From: Corydoras sp. C115
Lineage: Eukaryota > Chordata > Actinopteri > Siluriformes > Callichthyidae
Reading direction: 5' to 3'
Assembly: GCA_019802505.1 (NCBI GenBank)
Contig: JAFMOC010000071.1
Span: 186,001-250,000, forward strand
Length of the DNA: 64,000 nucleotides
The position numbers were made by a program, and so were the translations under genes. Below, piece after piece: positions 41,941 to 55,675 of the stretch (positions within the stretch are counted from its first letter, which is position 1; each line of letters opens with the position of its first letter). The notes beneath the pieces were generated by a model. The model was not told the DNA's origin. It saw only the letters and a list, made by a program, of their open reading frames with translations, and ran no database searches.

Positions 41941-42125
41941 AAGGCATGGTAGCTCAGTAGTTAGGGTTTTGCTCTAGCAATCTAAACATTGTGGGTCCAT
42001 ATCCTTTGAAGGTACCGATGTGGGTCCTTAAGCAAGACACTTAACCTTAATTGCTTCAGGCATGTTCTGACCCCAACCATTAAGTTGGAATACTTGTAAG
42101 TTGCTTTCGATAAAATAGATCCAAA
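41941..42125 (+). repeat. tRNA-derived SINE (family B)
   Basis: GTAGCTCAGTAGTTAGGG A-box, CTTAAGCAAGACACTTAACC and TAAGTTGCTTTCGATAAAAT tail; diverged relative of the SINE in the 530-bp duplication. Confidence 0.65.
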
Positions 42126-43216
42126 AACATCTAAAATCAGACTGACTAAGGAGCTCCATTTAAAAAAAAAGAATATTTTATAAGAATACATTCTTCATGT
42201 AATAATATAACAATGACTAGAAAATTTGTGTTTTCTGGCAAAAGCACAAGAAGTCTGCAATGATGTTTAATAGATGACATATTCTTTCAGAGCAAGAATG
42301 GTACTTGGAATTTTTTTGTTGGTAATTTAAAGCATTACGGGAATTTAATGTAGAAAAATAAAGTTTCAGAAGGCAATAGACAAACAAGTCAAATCAAGGA
42401 GTCCATTAACTTTGGACATCGTTTTAATGCCACATAATTATAAATATTAATGTTTGTTATTAAGGGTGGATTTTTTTCCTCCAGTGAAACGCATGTATTT
42501 TTGCCAGATGAACTCAATTACCGAATCTTAGTCCTGCTGCATGAACCTGAATGTTTTTCTTCAGCCTGCTGCATCAGAGCAAGTGCCACAGGAAAGAGTA
42601 TTAGCACTAAAATTAACATTGTATAATATTTTAAAAAGCAAAAAAAACTCCTTAAGTAAAACCTTCTAATTCTAAAAAAGGTCATTTTGTGAAATGCAGA
42701 AGAACAAGAAACAGTAAATAGATAGTTTAAAAATATATTTAAGTACAAAGAAGAATTAATTTGCTTAAAATTTGCTTAATAATTTTTCATTAAAATGGTT
42801 ACAATGTAACTGTGATATGAAAAATCAGAAATCTTTAAACCCTTAAGTGGAATTACAGGTGGGACTAATTGTGTGACTACGATTAATAAAATCATTTGGA
42901 TTTTAAAATGTACAAACTGTTGACTCCTAATACTATTCAGTATTTAATTGCAAAAACTACAATATGTGTAGGTTGAATTTGAATTTGAATCAACTTTTTA
43001 CCTTTTATCTGGAAAACAAACATGAACATATTATATTGAAATTTAAAAGTTTATCCACAGTTATCAGTGAAATGTGCAAAAGCCAACATCCATCACGGCA
43101 TGGAAGCAGGGTCAAAAATAAATCAAATTCAAAGTTACAGTGTATTTATGTCCAGAATACATTTAATGCCATTAAGGATATTATACCTCTTTAAAATAGG
43201 AATTTAAAAGCAAATT

Positions 43217-43445
43217 TATCGCTGGGCACACACTCACTCACACAAACACACTCTATACGGGGCAATTTGGAGAATTCAATTGACTTGATCCATGTTTTTG
43301 GACTGTGGGAGGAAACCGGAGAACCCAGAGGAAACCCACACAGACACAGGGAGAACATGGAAACTCCACCCAGATTGGGATTCGAACCGGGAATTCCTAG
43401 CGCTGAGAAGCGAACGTGCTAAGCACTAAGCCACCGTGCCGCCCC
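43217..43445 (-). repeat. tRNA-derived SINE (family A), tail missing
   Basis: Well preserved body and head ending GCCACCGTGCCGCCCC. Confidence 0.8.
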
Positions 43446-44545
43446 TGAAAACACCAAATACGTTTTTTCTTAAATGTTATTGATTAAATGAAGGTTAAAG
43501 AGATTTAGGAAAGGTTTAACAAATCCAAGATCAAATTATTTATTATTAAAAAAAAAAGATAAAAGGGTTTGAAGTGAGAAACCTGATTGATTTAAGTCAG
43601 AGCCTAATACATTTTGCATGATCTGGAATAGTTATTGCAAGTGGGTTTTAATATATAACATTAGGTTCCAACATTTTTAATGTTCTATGTAAGAATAATA
43701 TTTAAAACCCTTCTATCATCCAGAAAACCTTTGAAGAAGAGTGAAGCCTATAATAGCACCATAGAGGTCTCAACTTCATATAACGGTAAAAGATGTGCAA
43801 TGAAATAAAAAATGCACATATGGTTATGATGATCAGGTGGTCACAGGTGTTAACGTTTGGCCATATGATGTAGCTGTTCTAAGGCTGAGGTTTCAAGCAT
43901 ATGGACGACAGCTGAAATTACAGGTCCTTTTTACCATGATAAATTTTAGGCTATTTGCATTACATTTCGATTGCACTAATAATTACTTGGCAGAATCTGT
44001 CATTTGATCTTCTGAGATAATTTCAGCTTTGTGAAAGGTTAACTGTCCTGATCCTTGGCATATAAAACAGGTTTAGGCATGTGAAATATGCTAGAATTGG
44101 ATATCTGTGAATGTCCCTAGATATAATCGGCGAAAAAAGTATGATTGCATTGTCTTACTTGGGTTCTTGCACAACTTCATAGACATATTATTCCAATAAA
44201 CAAGTAGTAAAGTGTTTAAGGTGATTATACCAAAAAAACTGAACAATTGTGGTCGTTTTGAAGGGTTGCAGGGGAAGGAAAATCTAAAAAACAAAGCAGG
44301 ACAGCTTAAAAATGACCAAGTTGCAACTGAACAAAACATTATACTTTTGCAGCAAAATTCCTTTGATCAGCAAAGATCAGAAGATGTAACACGCATTGCC
44401 ACATTTGACAAAAATAATACACAGTACATCAGCATAAGCCCCTTATATCCCCACATACAGTGGCACAGTGGTGAAAAAGGTGATGATTTGGGTTTGTTTT
44501 GTATTTTTAAGAACTATACACTTTGAATTACACCACATATATTAA

Positions 44546-44860
44546 GCTCAGGATAAAGCGGAAGATAAAGAATGAATGAATGAATGAATGAATTAATGAA
44601 TATTAAGCTCAAAATGCAAACTGCATTTTGGATTCAAACACAATATAATTTAACTCTTTGCTAGATTTGAAAAGTGTCATTAAATATTTACTGCAGACAA
44701 GATAAGATATGACTTTATTGGTTCTACAATGGAAAAATTTACTGCACTAAAATTAACTTCATATAAATAAAAACAAAATGTCTATTTGTCATGGTTGCTT
44801 AGTGGTTAGCACATTCAGCTCTAGGCGCTGGGGATCCAGGTTTAAATCCCAATCATTTAG
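44546..44860 (+). repeat. SINE family A fragments (tail, then head)
   Basis: A tail fragment (GGATAAAGCGGAAGATAAAG plus GAAT repeats, 44546-44600) and a separate head fragment (GCTTAGTGGTTAGCACA, 44788-44860). Confidence 0.6.
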
Positions 44861-45819
44861 AATGGTAGGAGTATACTATTGACTTGATTGACAGGGGAGC
44901 TCTGGATCCTGTTTATCATGAAGACAGAGTTTTGAATTTTTATACCATTCGTGAATTAATTTTCATATTGGCAGATGGGTAAAAACAGGCAAGTGATCTA
45001 ATTCTTATGTAATTCCCATAGTAACAGTAGAATTTAAGTAAGAGGCATACACACTAACATTTTGTCAAAACTATAACCCAAAATAAATAACATTAGTATG
45101 AGTATACTGACAAAAATGCATGATATCCATAGCCTCTCTTTTTCTTTTTCTTTCACCCCTCCCTTTCTCTTACAAGCATTAACTACTGAGTTACATTGTA
45201 TTTGACATTCTATCAGATGCCTTTCTGCACTAAACAACACATGGATGCAATCAAAAAGGACTGACACAAAGCGTTGTCTTAGCACTGGGGTGAAAGTATT
45301 GTTAAGAGCAAATGTATAAAATTAAGCAGCTCCAGTGTTTTAATAATTAAAGAGATTACTAACAGCTGTAAACTACAGAAACTATCACAAGAGCTGCCAG
45401 AGGAACGTGTTGGAGGAAGGCTACGACATAAAAAGTGTTTTCCACTTCACACTCAAAAAACAGTAACGGTTCAAACAAGGACTAGAGGGACAAGGGATGT
45501 AGGCTGAAATGCAGGTCCTCCCTGCAGAGCCCTGTCTCTGTGTTGCCTGTTTGTTAAAGGTAACATGTAGCAGGTGTTAAACTCCTTGGTGTAAAGGATT
45601 AAAACGTGGTTATGGCTAAACAAGATGAAAACATGACTACTGACAGAAAGAAAGCTTCAATGAAACAGACAACAAACTGTCAAAAAGAAGAATAACTAAT
45701 GCATGGATATACAGACATTAGGGGTTAGCTCTGATGTTCCAAACTATTATATCTCTAGCTGTCTGATCCTCTTTCATAACCAACAACCACTCACACCACT
45801 GGCAACACAGGTAGTAGAT

Positions 45820-45856
45820 TTAAAAAATAAATAAATAAATAAATAAATAAATAAAT
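45820..45856. repeat. AAAT tetranucleotide microsatellite
   Basis: About nine AAAT units. Confidence 0.95.
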
Positions 45857-46206
45857 AGAAAGAAAAATGAAATCAAGCCAAAGCTGTCAACTCTAATCCT
45901 AAACACGTGTGGTATAAGTACCTAGTTTCAGAGTTATCGAGGACACAGCCTAAATAAAACTAAGGATATCAGTTATCAAGACATTTCTTTTTAGATCAGT
46001 GCCTTCAAATGATAGCTGTACTTATTAATAATGACAGCAATGATAACAGTTTAAAAAGTACAGTTTGTTTAAATTTACATAGAAACATATACTACTATTA
46101 CTAGTATTCTTACTTTTTGCTGTAACCACAAAAAAAAAAACTACAGTTTATACCGTAGTAAGTTTTGTACATTTTTTTTTATTAATTAGTTTTAATAAGT
46201 TTATAT

Positions 46207-46908
46207 TTATAACACTTCATATGAATCCAGTAAACATAATGCATTATAAGTGCATTTATAAAGCTTCATAAAGTATCCATAATGCTTTATAACATTTGAC
46301 AAAAGCCTTTACATAGGTGTTTAAAATTATAGTCATAAATTGTTATATATTTATTTGACATAAGGCTTTATAACACAAAGTGACATAATGCATTATAATA
46401 TGAACTTATTTCAAGCTTTGATTCTTTGGATGTTTAGACATTATTACTTAAAACAAAATTATTATACTGTACTTGAAGTCTGTAAAGAGCATTTATATGC
46501 CTTTATAAGTAATTATAAATTAACTACTATGTATGCAGTCTCTTTCAAAAGGGTACATAATGACATCACTACTTAATGCCTGTAAAAAGAGCTTAAAAGC
46601 TTTCATAAACAGATATAAGCAAAGTCATTTTCAGGAAAAGCATTGGTTAAACACAAACATTATAAGGCTTTATGTTGCTGGTCTCTTTAATAAGTCAATG
46701 AAGAGTTAAAATATATAATTTATAATGAATTATGCCACTTATGTTATAAAGCCTTACGGCATGTTCTTACAATACTTTATGAGTGTGGTTATGGTCTATG
46801 GATATTAACAAAGGCTTATGACAAGAATTATGAAGCATTATGATTACTTCATAAAGCTTTATACATGCACTTATAATGCATTATGAATACCGGATTTAGA
46901 TAAAGTTT
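46207..46908. mobile_element. Long-TIR foldback element (family D)
   Basis: ATAACACTTCATATGAATCC left end, ATAATGCATTATGAATACCG right end, with internal blocks in the same order as at 38055-38748. Confidence 0.75.
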
Positions 46909-49051
46909 TTCCAGTTTTATTGTCTGTTTTTCATATATTTAAATTACTGTCAGGTGTAATATTAGTTAGTGGCCCATCTGGTACTATGCACAAGTCTTTC
47001 ACCATATGCCTTAATGGTTTGGGACCACCAAGGACTACAAACAGCCAGATGTTCGTGGAAGATAATGTGGCATTTATAACACAATTAGGGCAATGGTTTT
47101 GTTGACACTAACCTGTTAATGTCACAAATTACAACTGCGCCTGTCTTTGATTGTTCAATCTTATATCCATCATATATCCATTTTTTATAAATTAAAATTA
47201 ATTTAAAATTTTTAAATGTGGCAGAATATTAACAATATATTTAATAGACCACTCGTATTAATTATCCCTGCAAAGTATTTATACCATTCACTCTATAATA
47301 GTGTGTGCTAAAGACCTAAATAATCTCTTTTCCACTTTTAGCATTTGCACAAAACCCACATTATGCAAGCTCACAAACACACTTTTTCCTTCACTTCAGA
47401 AAACTGTTCTCCCCATTTCTCTCTTTTGAAGGTGAAGAGACATGAAAGCAGGCATTCATCATCCTGGAATGTTTTGTAAGGTTTTATGTTGAAAGCTTTG
47501 CAAGTCTCGTGGACATGCTGAATAGAGCTGGCCCATACCCCTGCTTATAGCCTAGCTGGTGAATCTTCAAACTCAAGACACTCCAGGCAGTTTAAAGGCA
47601 CTTATTTATGGTCTGTGCCATTAAATATCTGCACATACCTGGGTTTAGTGAAAGTGAGGAGTTAGGATGACATTATTTAGTACTACTTTTTAAATTCACC
47701 AGATCTCAGTTTAGGTAACATGACAGTGCCTTGGGGTTCCAAATGCTGCCCAAGTTACAGCTGTGGTGATGAGATCATTCCTGCTTAATTGCTTCTAAAA
47801 TTTAACCCTTAAAACTTAAAAATAAAAAATATTAAACATGCTAATAATACAGAGATATATTGAGTATGAACAATCAGCAAAAGTTACATTTAGCAATGGT
47901 TTCTAAAAGAGACTAAAAGATTAAGCCATATAATAATGTTTTAGAAAGATGATTGCACATTATTATGAGTCAGAAATAGTTTTTCGCTTGAGATACTTTC
48001 CCCTTTGTTCATTTGGTTTTAATTCCTATGAGGTCCAAACAGAAAAAAAAAAATATTTATACCATGAGAACATCATTCTATCAAGTGTAATGCAATTGAA
48101 AATTGGTCTCTTTACTATTATTTAATATAAAAGGCAGATACTCTCATGTTTTAACATGGGTCATGTTTGGGTTATGCAACCTACACTGGCAAGTGGAGCA
48201 GAAATATCAGTGGATACTTAGGAAACAGTAATCATATCTGGGCATATTTTGGGAGGTCCATTTAGTCCATAAATACTATTTGTGGCACATGAACCATTTT
48301 TATTTTTGCCAGCTCTTACAAAGTAGAGCTCTTGCAGTATGTGTTTTTATTAATTAGGCCTAAGCCAACAGTTTTTGCTGATCCAAAGCAACTAAGAGTA
48401 TCCACTGAGAATTCATTTTCAAATAGTCCTGCTTTGTGGCAGTGTATTTTACTGTTTTTATAGTTTTATAGTACAAATCTTTCTAGCTGTCAGCCATTTG
48501 TCAGGTTCTTAAAAACTCAAATAAATATACAATACGTCGGCGAAGGGCTGAGAGCATCATATGTGCTTAAACATCAAAAGAAAATAAGAATGAAATGTTT
48601 GGTTTAATGATGTAGTATTTTGTGGCAATTGAGTTGGGAAAAATACGAAATTCTTGTGGGGGCAAGAATTAGGATAAGCAATAGGGAGAAAATGAGGGAA
48701 GTATGGGGAGTAGAGGGGAATTTGTTTATAACAAGGGGTTGTGCAAGAGCCAGACCTCTCATTGATTTAAGGTATTATTTCAGAGACAGATAATATGCTT
48801 TTAAGAATACCAGAGTGTAAGTGTACAGAACATGTGTGTATGTTGGACTTTATGTTCCACAAAGTCAACCCAGATAATGTTGTTTTTAAACACTACCAAA
48901 AAAAAAAACAATCTGGCCCTAAATGATGTTTAAAATTTTTAGAAAGGCCAATGTCTTATTTTCTACAAATCTGATTTTGGATTATATTCATTTTTCTAAA
49001 GTACAAACATTAACATAACATTAAGGTAAATGTTGGACCCATATAAATGTA

Positions 49052-49125
49052 GTATTCCACTGGTTAGGGTATTTGACTATTAATCTGATGGTTAAGGGGT
49101 TTATATCCTGAAGCCACCAATAGGT
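49052..49125 (+). repeat. SINE family B head fragment
   Basis: CACTGGTTAGGGTATTTGAC and AATCTGATGGTTAAGGGG resemble the SINE B head; the body is missing. Confidence 0.4.
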
Positions 49126-49447
49126 TTCATTTGTGTTCTGCGTTTATGATTCATGTCTCTGTGCTCTGCGATTCTGCAGTGTGTTTGTGTTGCCGCTCCA
49201 CGCCATCGTCATACAGCTGCACCAGCGCCTCAGCAGTGTATTGTTTCACAGCCATATCGGCTATATCTAGTGACTCTTACTTTGTGATTCTTTTTACTTT
49301 GTGGACTATAGAGTATGTTCATTAAAATACCGATTTAACTTTTAAACTTTTTTACGTTTAACAAGAAACCATGCCAGCTCAATGTGAAGAGGCAAGGCAT
49401 AGATCTAGTGCAGCTACTGCAAACGACACAGCTACTGCAAACGATTG

Positions 49448-49620
49448 CACCTAAATTGCCCTGTATAGTGTGTGTTTGTCTGTGTGAGTGAGTGTGCCCA
49501 ATGACAGAATGGCGCCCTGTCCTGGGTGTATCTGCCCTGGATTGACATTGGCATGGGCATGCCCCTCCCCATTCTGTGACCCTAGTAGAGGATTAAGCGG
49601 AAGATAATAAAATGTTTGTA
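49448..49620 (+). repeat. tRNA-derived SINE (family A), 5' truncated
   Basis: AATTGCCCTGTATAGTGTGT through GGATTAAGCGGAAGATAAT. Confidence 0.75.
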
Positions 49621-49835
49621 TGAATATCGGGAAATAATGAAAAAGTTCCAATTACAGACAAGTGAGCCGGACTAGACGGACTAGTCAATTCTTAAATATG
49701 TATAAATTTTTTAGAAGTTTTATATAGAAGTTTAAATTTTTACACATATTACACTGACTGAGTATAAACATTGTAAGCTAATTATTTATTGAAATTTTAT
49801 TAGTTTATCTTTAAATACTGTCCATATTCAATCCT

Positions 49836-50092
49836 ATGTCAGAGATCGCAGCGCAACGTTGCATTCCCCTAGCCCTGCCTTCTAAGCTGCACGCGCTCTC
49901 CGTGCACCAGGTGAGGTTCATTGTTTCCGGGTTCTTTCTTTCCTATATAAGGCTTCCTGTTTCGCTGGTCGAGTGCGAAGTATTGATCGTCCCACGTCAT
50001 ACTGAACGCTATCCGAGTGATATTCACTGATTTCTATCTCTGTGTCTTCTTCCGTGTTTGGTCTCTGTTGGAGACCAAACCGTCATCCTAAC
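49836..50092 (+). mobile_element. LTR-like block
   Basis: Starts TGTCAGAGATCGC and ends CCTAACA. Contains a TATATAAGG box at about 49954 and a perfect 10-bp-stem hairpin at 50056-50080. It is GC-richer than its surroundings. Target-site duplication not found; class inferred. Confidence 0.35.
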
Positions 50093-52281
50093 ATAAACCT
50101 TAAATTTAAAAAGTCCCAATAATTACACCTTAATGTCAGTAATAAGTTCAGTAATGTAGTTAGATAAAAAATGCAAAATAAATGCATAAAAAGGTCTTAA
50201 CTATTAAGAAATTACTATCTATCTATCTATCTTTAACACCAGATTACAACTATGTACAACATTATTTAAAATTGTGTTCTATAGTATTCTAGTAGGACAT
50301 ATGTTTCAGCATAAAAACCTTCATTATATGTCCCTGTGTAAAAAAGCCACGGTGACTGGAATAAAGTTGCACATTTAAATATTTTGTTCAGGAAACTATG
50401 AGATTTTGAAAAAATGGTAAAGGTAAACAGCATTAAGAATTTTGGTTGTTACTAATTTCGGTTATTATGACTGTAACTATAAATGATTTGCCAACAACAA
50501 CAGAGTTAACAAAGTTTTTAACCTAGGAGCCTATAAATAATTTGCTTATTTAAAAACTAAAACTCTTTCTTTTGTAAATTAGACACAGTAAATCCCATAT
50601 ATCCAGTTCTTGATACTTTGAGAGATTGGATTTTTGATCTAGCCATAATTCAGTATTTTTTCTGCTTGTTTGTTTTAGTTCCAGCTTCTAGTCTTGGCTG
50701 CCCTTGTCTTTTTTGTTATCATTATGAGTGGAAAAATAATGTTTATTTTTATTTGTAACTTTGCTTTTATACTGTTTAACACTTGGAAAGACAGATTGAC
50801 CAGATTGCGAATTTTGTTTGACAGCGTAAACACAAGTAGCTAGGCTACTTCTTGATATACATATTCACTAGGACATATTTGGACAGAGATACAAACAAAA
50901 TGTCGGGCCTATGGGGTACATTGATAATTTGTTTTATGCAGTGCAGCATGGCCAATTTGTCCAATACAATATGAAATATTGTCGTACTGAATTTTTCCAA
51001 ACACAAAGGAAAAGTGATGTATTGAGCAAAACAGCCTGATGGAAAAGTGGCTGCTAAGCTGGAGGTGAGAAAACGAAGCGAATTCCACATTGTTGGCCTC
51101 ATAAGTGTGGAAGAGTAAAACATCCCGTTTCTCCTTTATCATTGTCGACAGCTCTACACTGATTCCAGATGTGCAACAGAAAAATGCGCCAACATGGTCT
51201 TACATTTTAAACCTAATATAAAGCATCCCATATTTACATGTAAAGCCCCAAACAACAAAAGCATTGTTATACAGTAGGCCACATGAAATTTAGTAAAGTC
51301 ATATAGTCCTGCAATAAGTTAGTGATTAATATTCATATGTTAAGGGTTTGCCATCACCTCCATCACCAGAGTATTTATTTATTTAAACTTGTACTCTATT
51401 GTTCAAGTTGAGTTCCAGCTCTTAGTAGGATCTATTCCAAAGCACAGTAAAGTTCCTGTATAAATTAGCTACACAGTGTGGCCAAAATAAGCTACACATA
51501 TGAACATTTTGTTGGAGCATCTTTAGCTTAGGTCTGGTAAATGTTCATAATGACATTGTTTCTACAGACATATGCAACTTCACAGCATTCATTTTTGTCC
51601 AAAGTTGCCAAGATTTTGACTTGTTGATATTTAAACAAGATCTTGACTTGACTTCACATCCTAAAGACTTTCCAATAGTCTCAACTTAGTGGTAATAAAT
51701 TATACGAGTTGCTGTTTTACAATCTCAGCTGGATGAATAAAACAAAGGTTCTTGCACTCTTTAATTAAAGACATTAAATAAGTATAAATGTCTGTGCTTT
51801 AGGGGCTTAAAAACACTAAAGCTGTGTGTATTTCTAGCCATTAACATTGCCAAAAAAATCAAATTTAAATATTGTAGGGGTAATGTAGTCTTAGCAAAAT
51901 CAAAACATAAATCAAAAATTTGCAAACATAAATTTTTATTTACTGTCACCAAAGTTATTTTTTTCATTGGCACTTTTAAAGACAGCACAATCAAAGCCTT
52001 TATTAACATCAAAAGATTTCCGTTGAAATATCGGGAAATCATGCATATTGTCAAAGATCACGATCAATTCTAAAAAATGTATACATACAAATTTTTACAC
52101 ATATTACACTGATTATAATCATAGCAAGCTAATTATTTATTAGAATTGTATTAGTTAATCTTACTGTGCATTTTGAACCACCTTGAACATTAGGCCTTAA
52201 AATGTATGCTACTGTTTGGACTTCTATTTTACAATTTCAGTTAGATGAGTCTTGGCATGCTTTGAACTATGCCATCATTAC

Positions 52282-52335
52282 ATACATTACATCTTTTCGA
52301 TTTTATCCAAAGCGACTTACAAATGAGAATGAGAA
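52282..52335 (-). repeat. SINE family B / LINE-type tail fragment
   Basis: TTTATCCAAAGCGACTTACA is the reverse complement of the SINE B tail. Confidence 0.55.
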
Positions 52336-53355
52336 TTATTAATTTTTTCTTTTTTTTATAGAATATGTATGCAATTGATACAAGTTATGTTATATACACA
52401 GAATCTCAACAAACATTATTATTTACACACTCTTTGTCAAATATATTAACTTTAGATCAGCATATAGATGCATAGACGCATCTTGTAGTCCTACAACTAC
52501 AGACAGTAGTCCATTTTTATCTCGTTTTTATCACGTTTTTTTTGTAGTCCATCTATATGATAAGTGAAGAAAATATACAAGGACCAGGAAGATGGTATGT
52601 CCAAATTTTATCCAGTATGCAGAATTACTGGATTTCAAACCCATTAACTTGCTTACTTCTACTTGCAATATTATCTAAAAGCATTCTGTAAGGAACTATT
52701 AGTAAAACGGATAAACTAATCTTTAAACTGGATCTGTAATACTAAATATTAAAAATAATAAATGGTAAATGGAACTGCTAAAATTGTCAATGAATGTAAA
52801 AGCAATGATGTATGATGTATGTACATAAGTATACATGTATTTAAGTATACCTGTGTTTTGAGGGGATTTTTCTTCTCTGACCTCTTACAGCTAAACCCGC
52901 AGAGTTGACTGACTTCAAACACAGAACTCATGATCACGCGCACACTGGCTGCTGCTTAATCTGCCAATCCCAAATATAGTTTGACAATGTAAACATTGTG
53001 TGTGTGTGTGTTTGACTAATTCAGATTAATTTTTCCTGTTTAAAATTTGAAAACATGACTTAGGGACTCACAAGAAGACTTACAATAAACAATGTATTTT
53101 TTTCATTGGATGCCCACTTTGTTAGTACACATTAATTTCTATAATCCTCAAATGTTTTTATATTTTTACTATTAACTTATTGTAAAACAAATCCTACAAA
53201 AGACAGAGGAAAGTATTACGGAAGTAAGACAAAATAATCAATTTTTTTTGGTCTACTTTGAAACATAGGAAGACATACTGGTCTGGTCACAGCACATGGA
53301 TATTATACAGTAAGATTAAAATGTAATGTTAAAATGTTGGATTGTAAGATGTTCA

Positions 53356-53628
53356 TGTTATGGCTGGGGAGGAGGAGATCTGTTTCTGTTCTGTGTTGGG
53401 GAATTAGTTTTGCTAATGGATGGGATTCATTGTTTCATGTGATTTCATGTGATATTTAAGGACCACCCCTCACCCGCTTCCCCATCGGTTCGTCACGGAT
53501 CTGTGACGTATGACCTGTTAGTTGTCTCTCTGTGTGTATTTTTCTGTGCACAGTGTTTTATGCTCATTAAAATTGGTCTCCATGTTCTCCCTGGAATTTG
53601 TTTTGGAAACCGTATCGACAGCAAAACA
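53356..53628 (+). mobile_element. LTR-like block
   Basis: Starts TGTTATGGCTGGGG and ends GCAAAACA, with a GATATTTAAGG TATA-like box and CTCATTAAAATTGG poly(A)-like signal in LTR order. No target-site duplication found. Confidence 0.35.
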
Positions 53629-54648
53629 TAATAGATTAATTTTAATAATTGTATAATTACAGAAGTCCTACTAATGTCAATTGAGTAAAAAAAATACTAC
53701 ATACCACATACCAAGTTATGCCATGAGCAGCTAGAAAGTTTGGACCCTAGAAGTGACGTTTATGTTGCAATATTGCATGTACATAATTGTAAATCAATTA
53801 AAACATATTACTAATACATGCACATAGACTGTTAAACTGTGCCTGTTTAACATGAAACCATGAAATTGTTTTACTCAACATTGAAAAAACATGTTTTTTT
53901 TTTTTGTTTTTTTTAATAAGCAAGGTATAACTTCTTCCTGCACCTATCCAGTAATTGAGTACACTATACATATACAGTACATACATGTACAAAACATACA
54001 AATTCATGTACACATTAGCACCTCAGCCAACTCATTATTGTCAATTAGCATGTTTATGGGTGCCTGGAGGATTCCCACTTAAACATGTGGGAAACCTGTA
54101 AAATCCACCCTGAGAGGATCTTGTCTGCTTTGTCCAGAAACTAAACCCAGAACATTTTTGTTGTGAGCATTTAAAATCACTCTCTGACAAACTTTTATAG
54201 ATTACTGTGTTACAAAATTCTAACACAGTAATCTGTCAATAACATGTGTTATTTTATACAAAATCATTTTAAAAGCAGGAACATGAAGATCGGGGTTTAC
54301 ACATATCTACTGCAAAAAATCTTGTGTTCATTTACTGTGCTAGTTTTAGTCATTAAAACACCAACATTGAAATCCACAAACTCCACGTGGAAAAGAACAG
54401 AAGGCATCAAATGTTGTGCAGTTGGAAAGAATGGCTGGGTGTAATTTAGCATGTCCGTGTAACCCATTTAAGCATTTGTTTAAAAAAAAAGGTGTTAGCA
54501 GTGGCCTTACACCCCAGAGAACCACAGAGCACCCATTTGGCTAAAAAGGAATTCCCAGCTGCCACACTTCAAAGTCCAGCTGAAAGGACCTTCTCAACAA
54601 TATGAGGTAATGAGGCTTTTGCTTCTAGTTACCAAGAGTGTGCTCTAT

Positions 54649-54649
<1 letters not shown>

Positions 54650-54675
<26 letters not shown>
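54650..54675. repeat. CA dinucleotide microsatellite
   Basis: Thirteen CA units. Confidence 0.95.
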
Positions 54676-54680
<5 letters not shown>

Positions 54681-55113
54681 TCTCATACACTGTGGGACTT
54701 TAATATAACTTATCCTAACTTATGCCCCTCACAAAGAAGCAAAGTACTAAGGAGAATAAATTGTAATAAAAGTTAGATTCTTCTTCTTAAAAATAAATTC
54801 TTTAAGAAGACATAAAAAAAATTATATTTGAAAGTGCTGTTCAAATATCAGTTACTATTTTTTCTGTCTATTTAAATAGGAAGAAAAAAATATTAATAAT
54901 AAAAATGTTTTGAGAGACTAAATGTGCATCCAACATATAATTAGTCACCATGTCTGATGATACTGCAAGATTCAAAATCGGTTAAAGCAATTTAAATAAA
55001 TGTTTATTTTGTGCTTTACATTAGAACTTCCAATTTAAATGTATAGTTTAAATGTATTTTTAAATGTATAGTGCATAGTTTGGTGCAGAACCGATGTGTT
55101 GCTACTGTAATCT

Positions 55114-55135
55114 GGGGGGGGGGGGGGGGGGGGGG
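55114..55135. repeat. Homopolymer G tract
   Basis: 22 consecutive G on the plus strand, exceptional in this AT-rich window. Confidence 0.95.
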
Positions 55136-55579
55136 TGATGATTTCAACAAGCATAGTTCTGTATGAGTAACAAAGGCCAGATTTAATTTTAGATTCATTC
55201 AAGTTTGCAGTAAAAATCAAGGAATATTTAATGTCTAATACATTTTTATTTAAAATGTCATAAATTTTGAATAAGAACCTGATGAGCAGAGAAACCGATG
55301 AGGGGCTATTTGTCATATATCTCTTTTCCTGCTCTTCACCCACTCCACTGCAGGAGCCATAACTTACCCATTAGGTAAAGTAAATACACAACAGCATTTG
55401 CGTTTGCACAAGGGGGAAGGAGCTAGAGATGGGGACAATAAAGCAGTCCGAGTGAGATAACTGCAATTTATGGTGTCAAACTACCAATATTTGAAATTTC
55501 AGCAACTGCAAATATTCCTGGAGGGAAATGTAAAGTGGAAAAAAGTAAAAGTAAAAGTTTTGTGAAGTAAAAGCCATTT

Positions 55580-55675
55580 ATATATTCATTATCCTTCTTA
55601 ATCCATTCTTAATCCTCTACTAGCGTTGCCAGCGGGTTCCTCATGCCCATCCAGTTGAGAACGTTTCGGGCGCTA
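55580..55675 (-). repeat. tRNA-derived SINE (family A), tail fragment
   Basis: AATCCTCTACTAGCG and CATGCCCATCCAG...GAACGTTTCGGGCGC body. Confidence 0.65.

Noticed and set aside
42518..42619. Signal-peptide-like minus frame LILVLILFPVALALM followed by a GTAATT donor
   Set aside because: Short, AT-rich, weak donor, no partner exon found; hydrophobic runs arise easily in such DNA.
44212..44526. 104-aa plus frame rich in Gln and Asn
   Set aside because: AT-rich composition, no domain, no splice context, overlaps a minus frame of equal size; chance open frame.
50845..51142. Two overlapping minus frames of 77-92 aa
   Set aside because: No motif recognised, low complexity, and no acceptable splice sites; likely chance.
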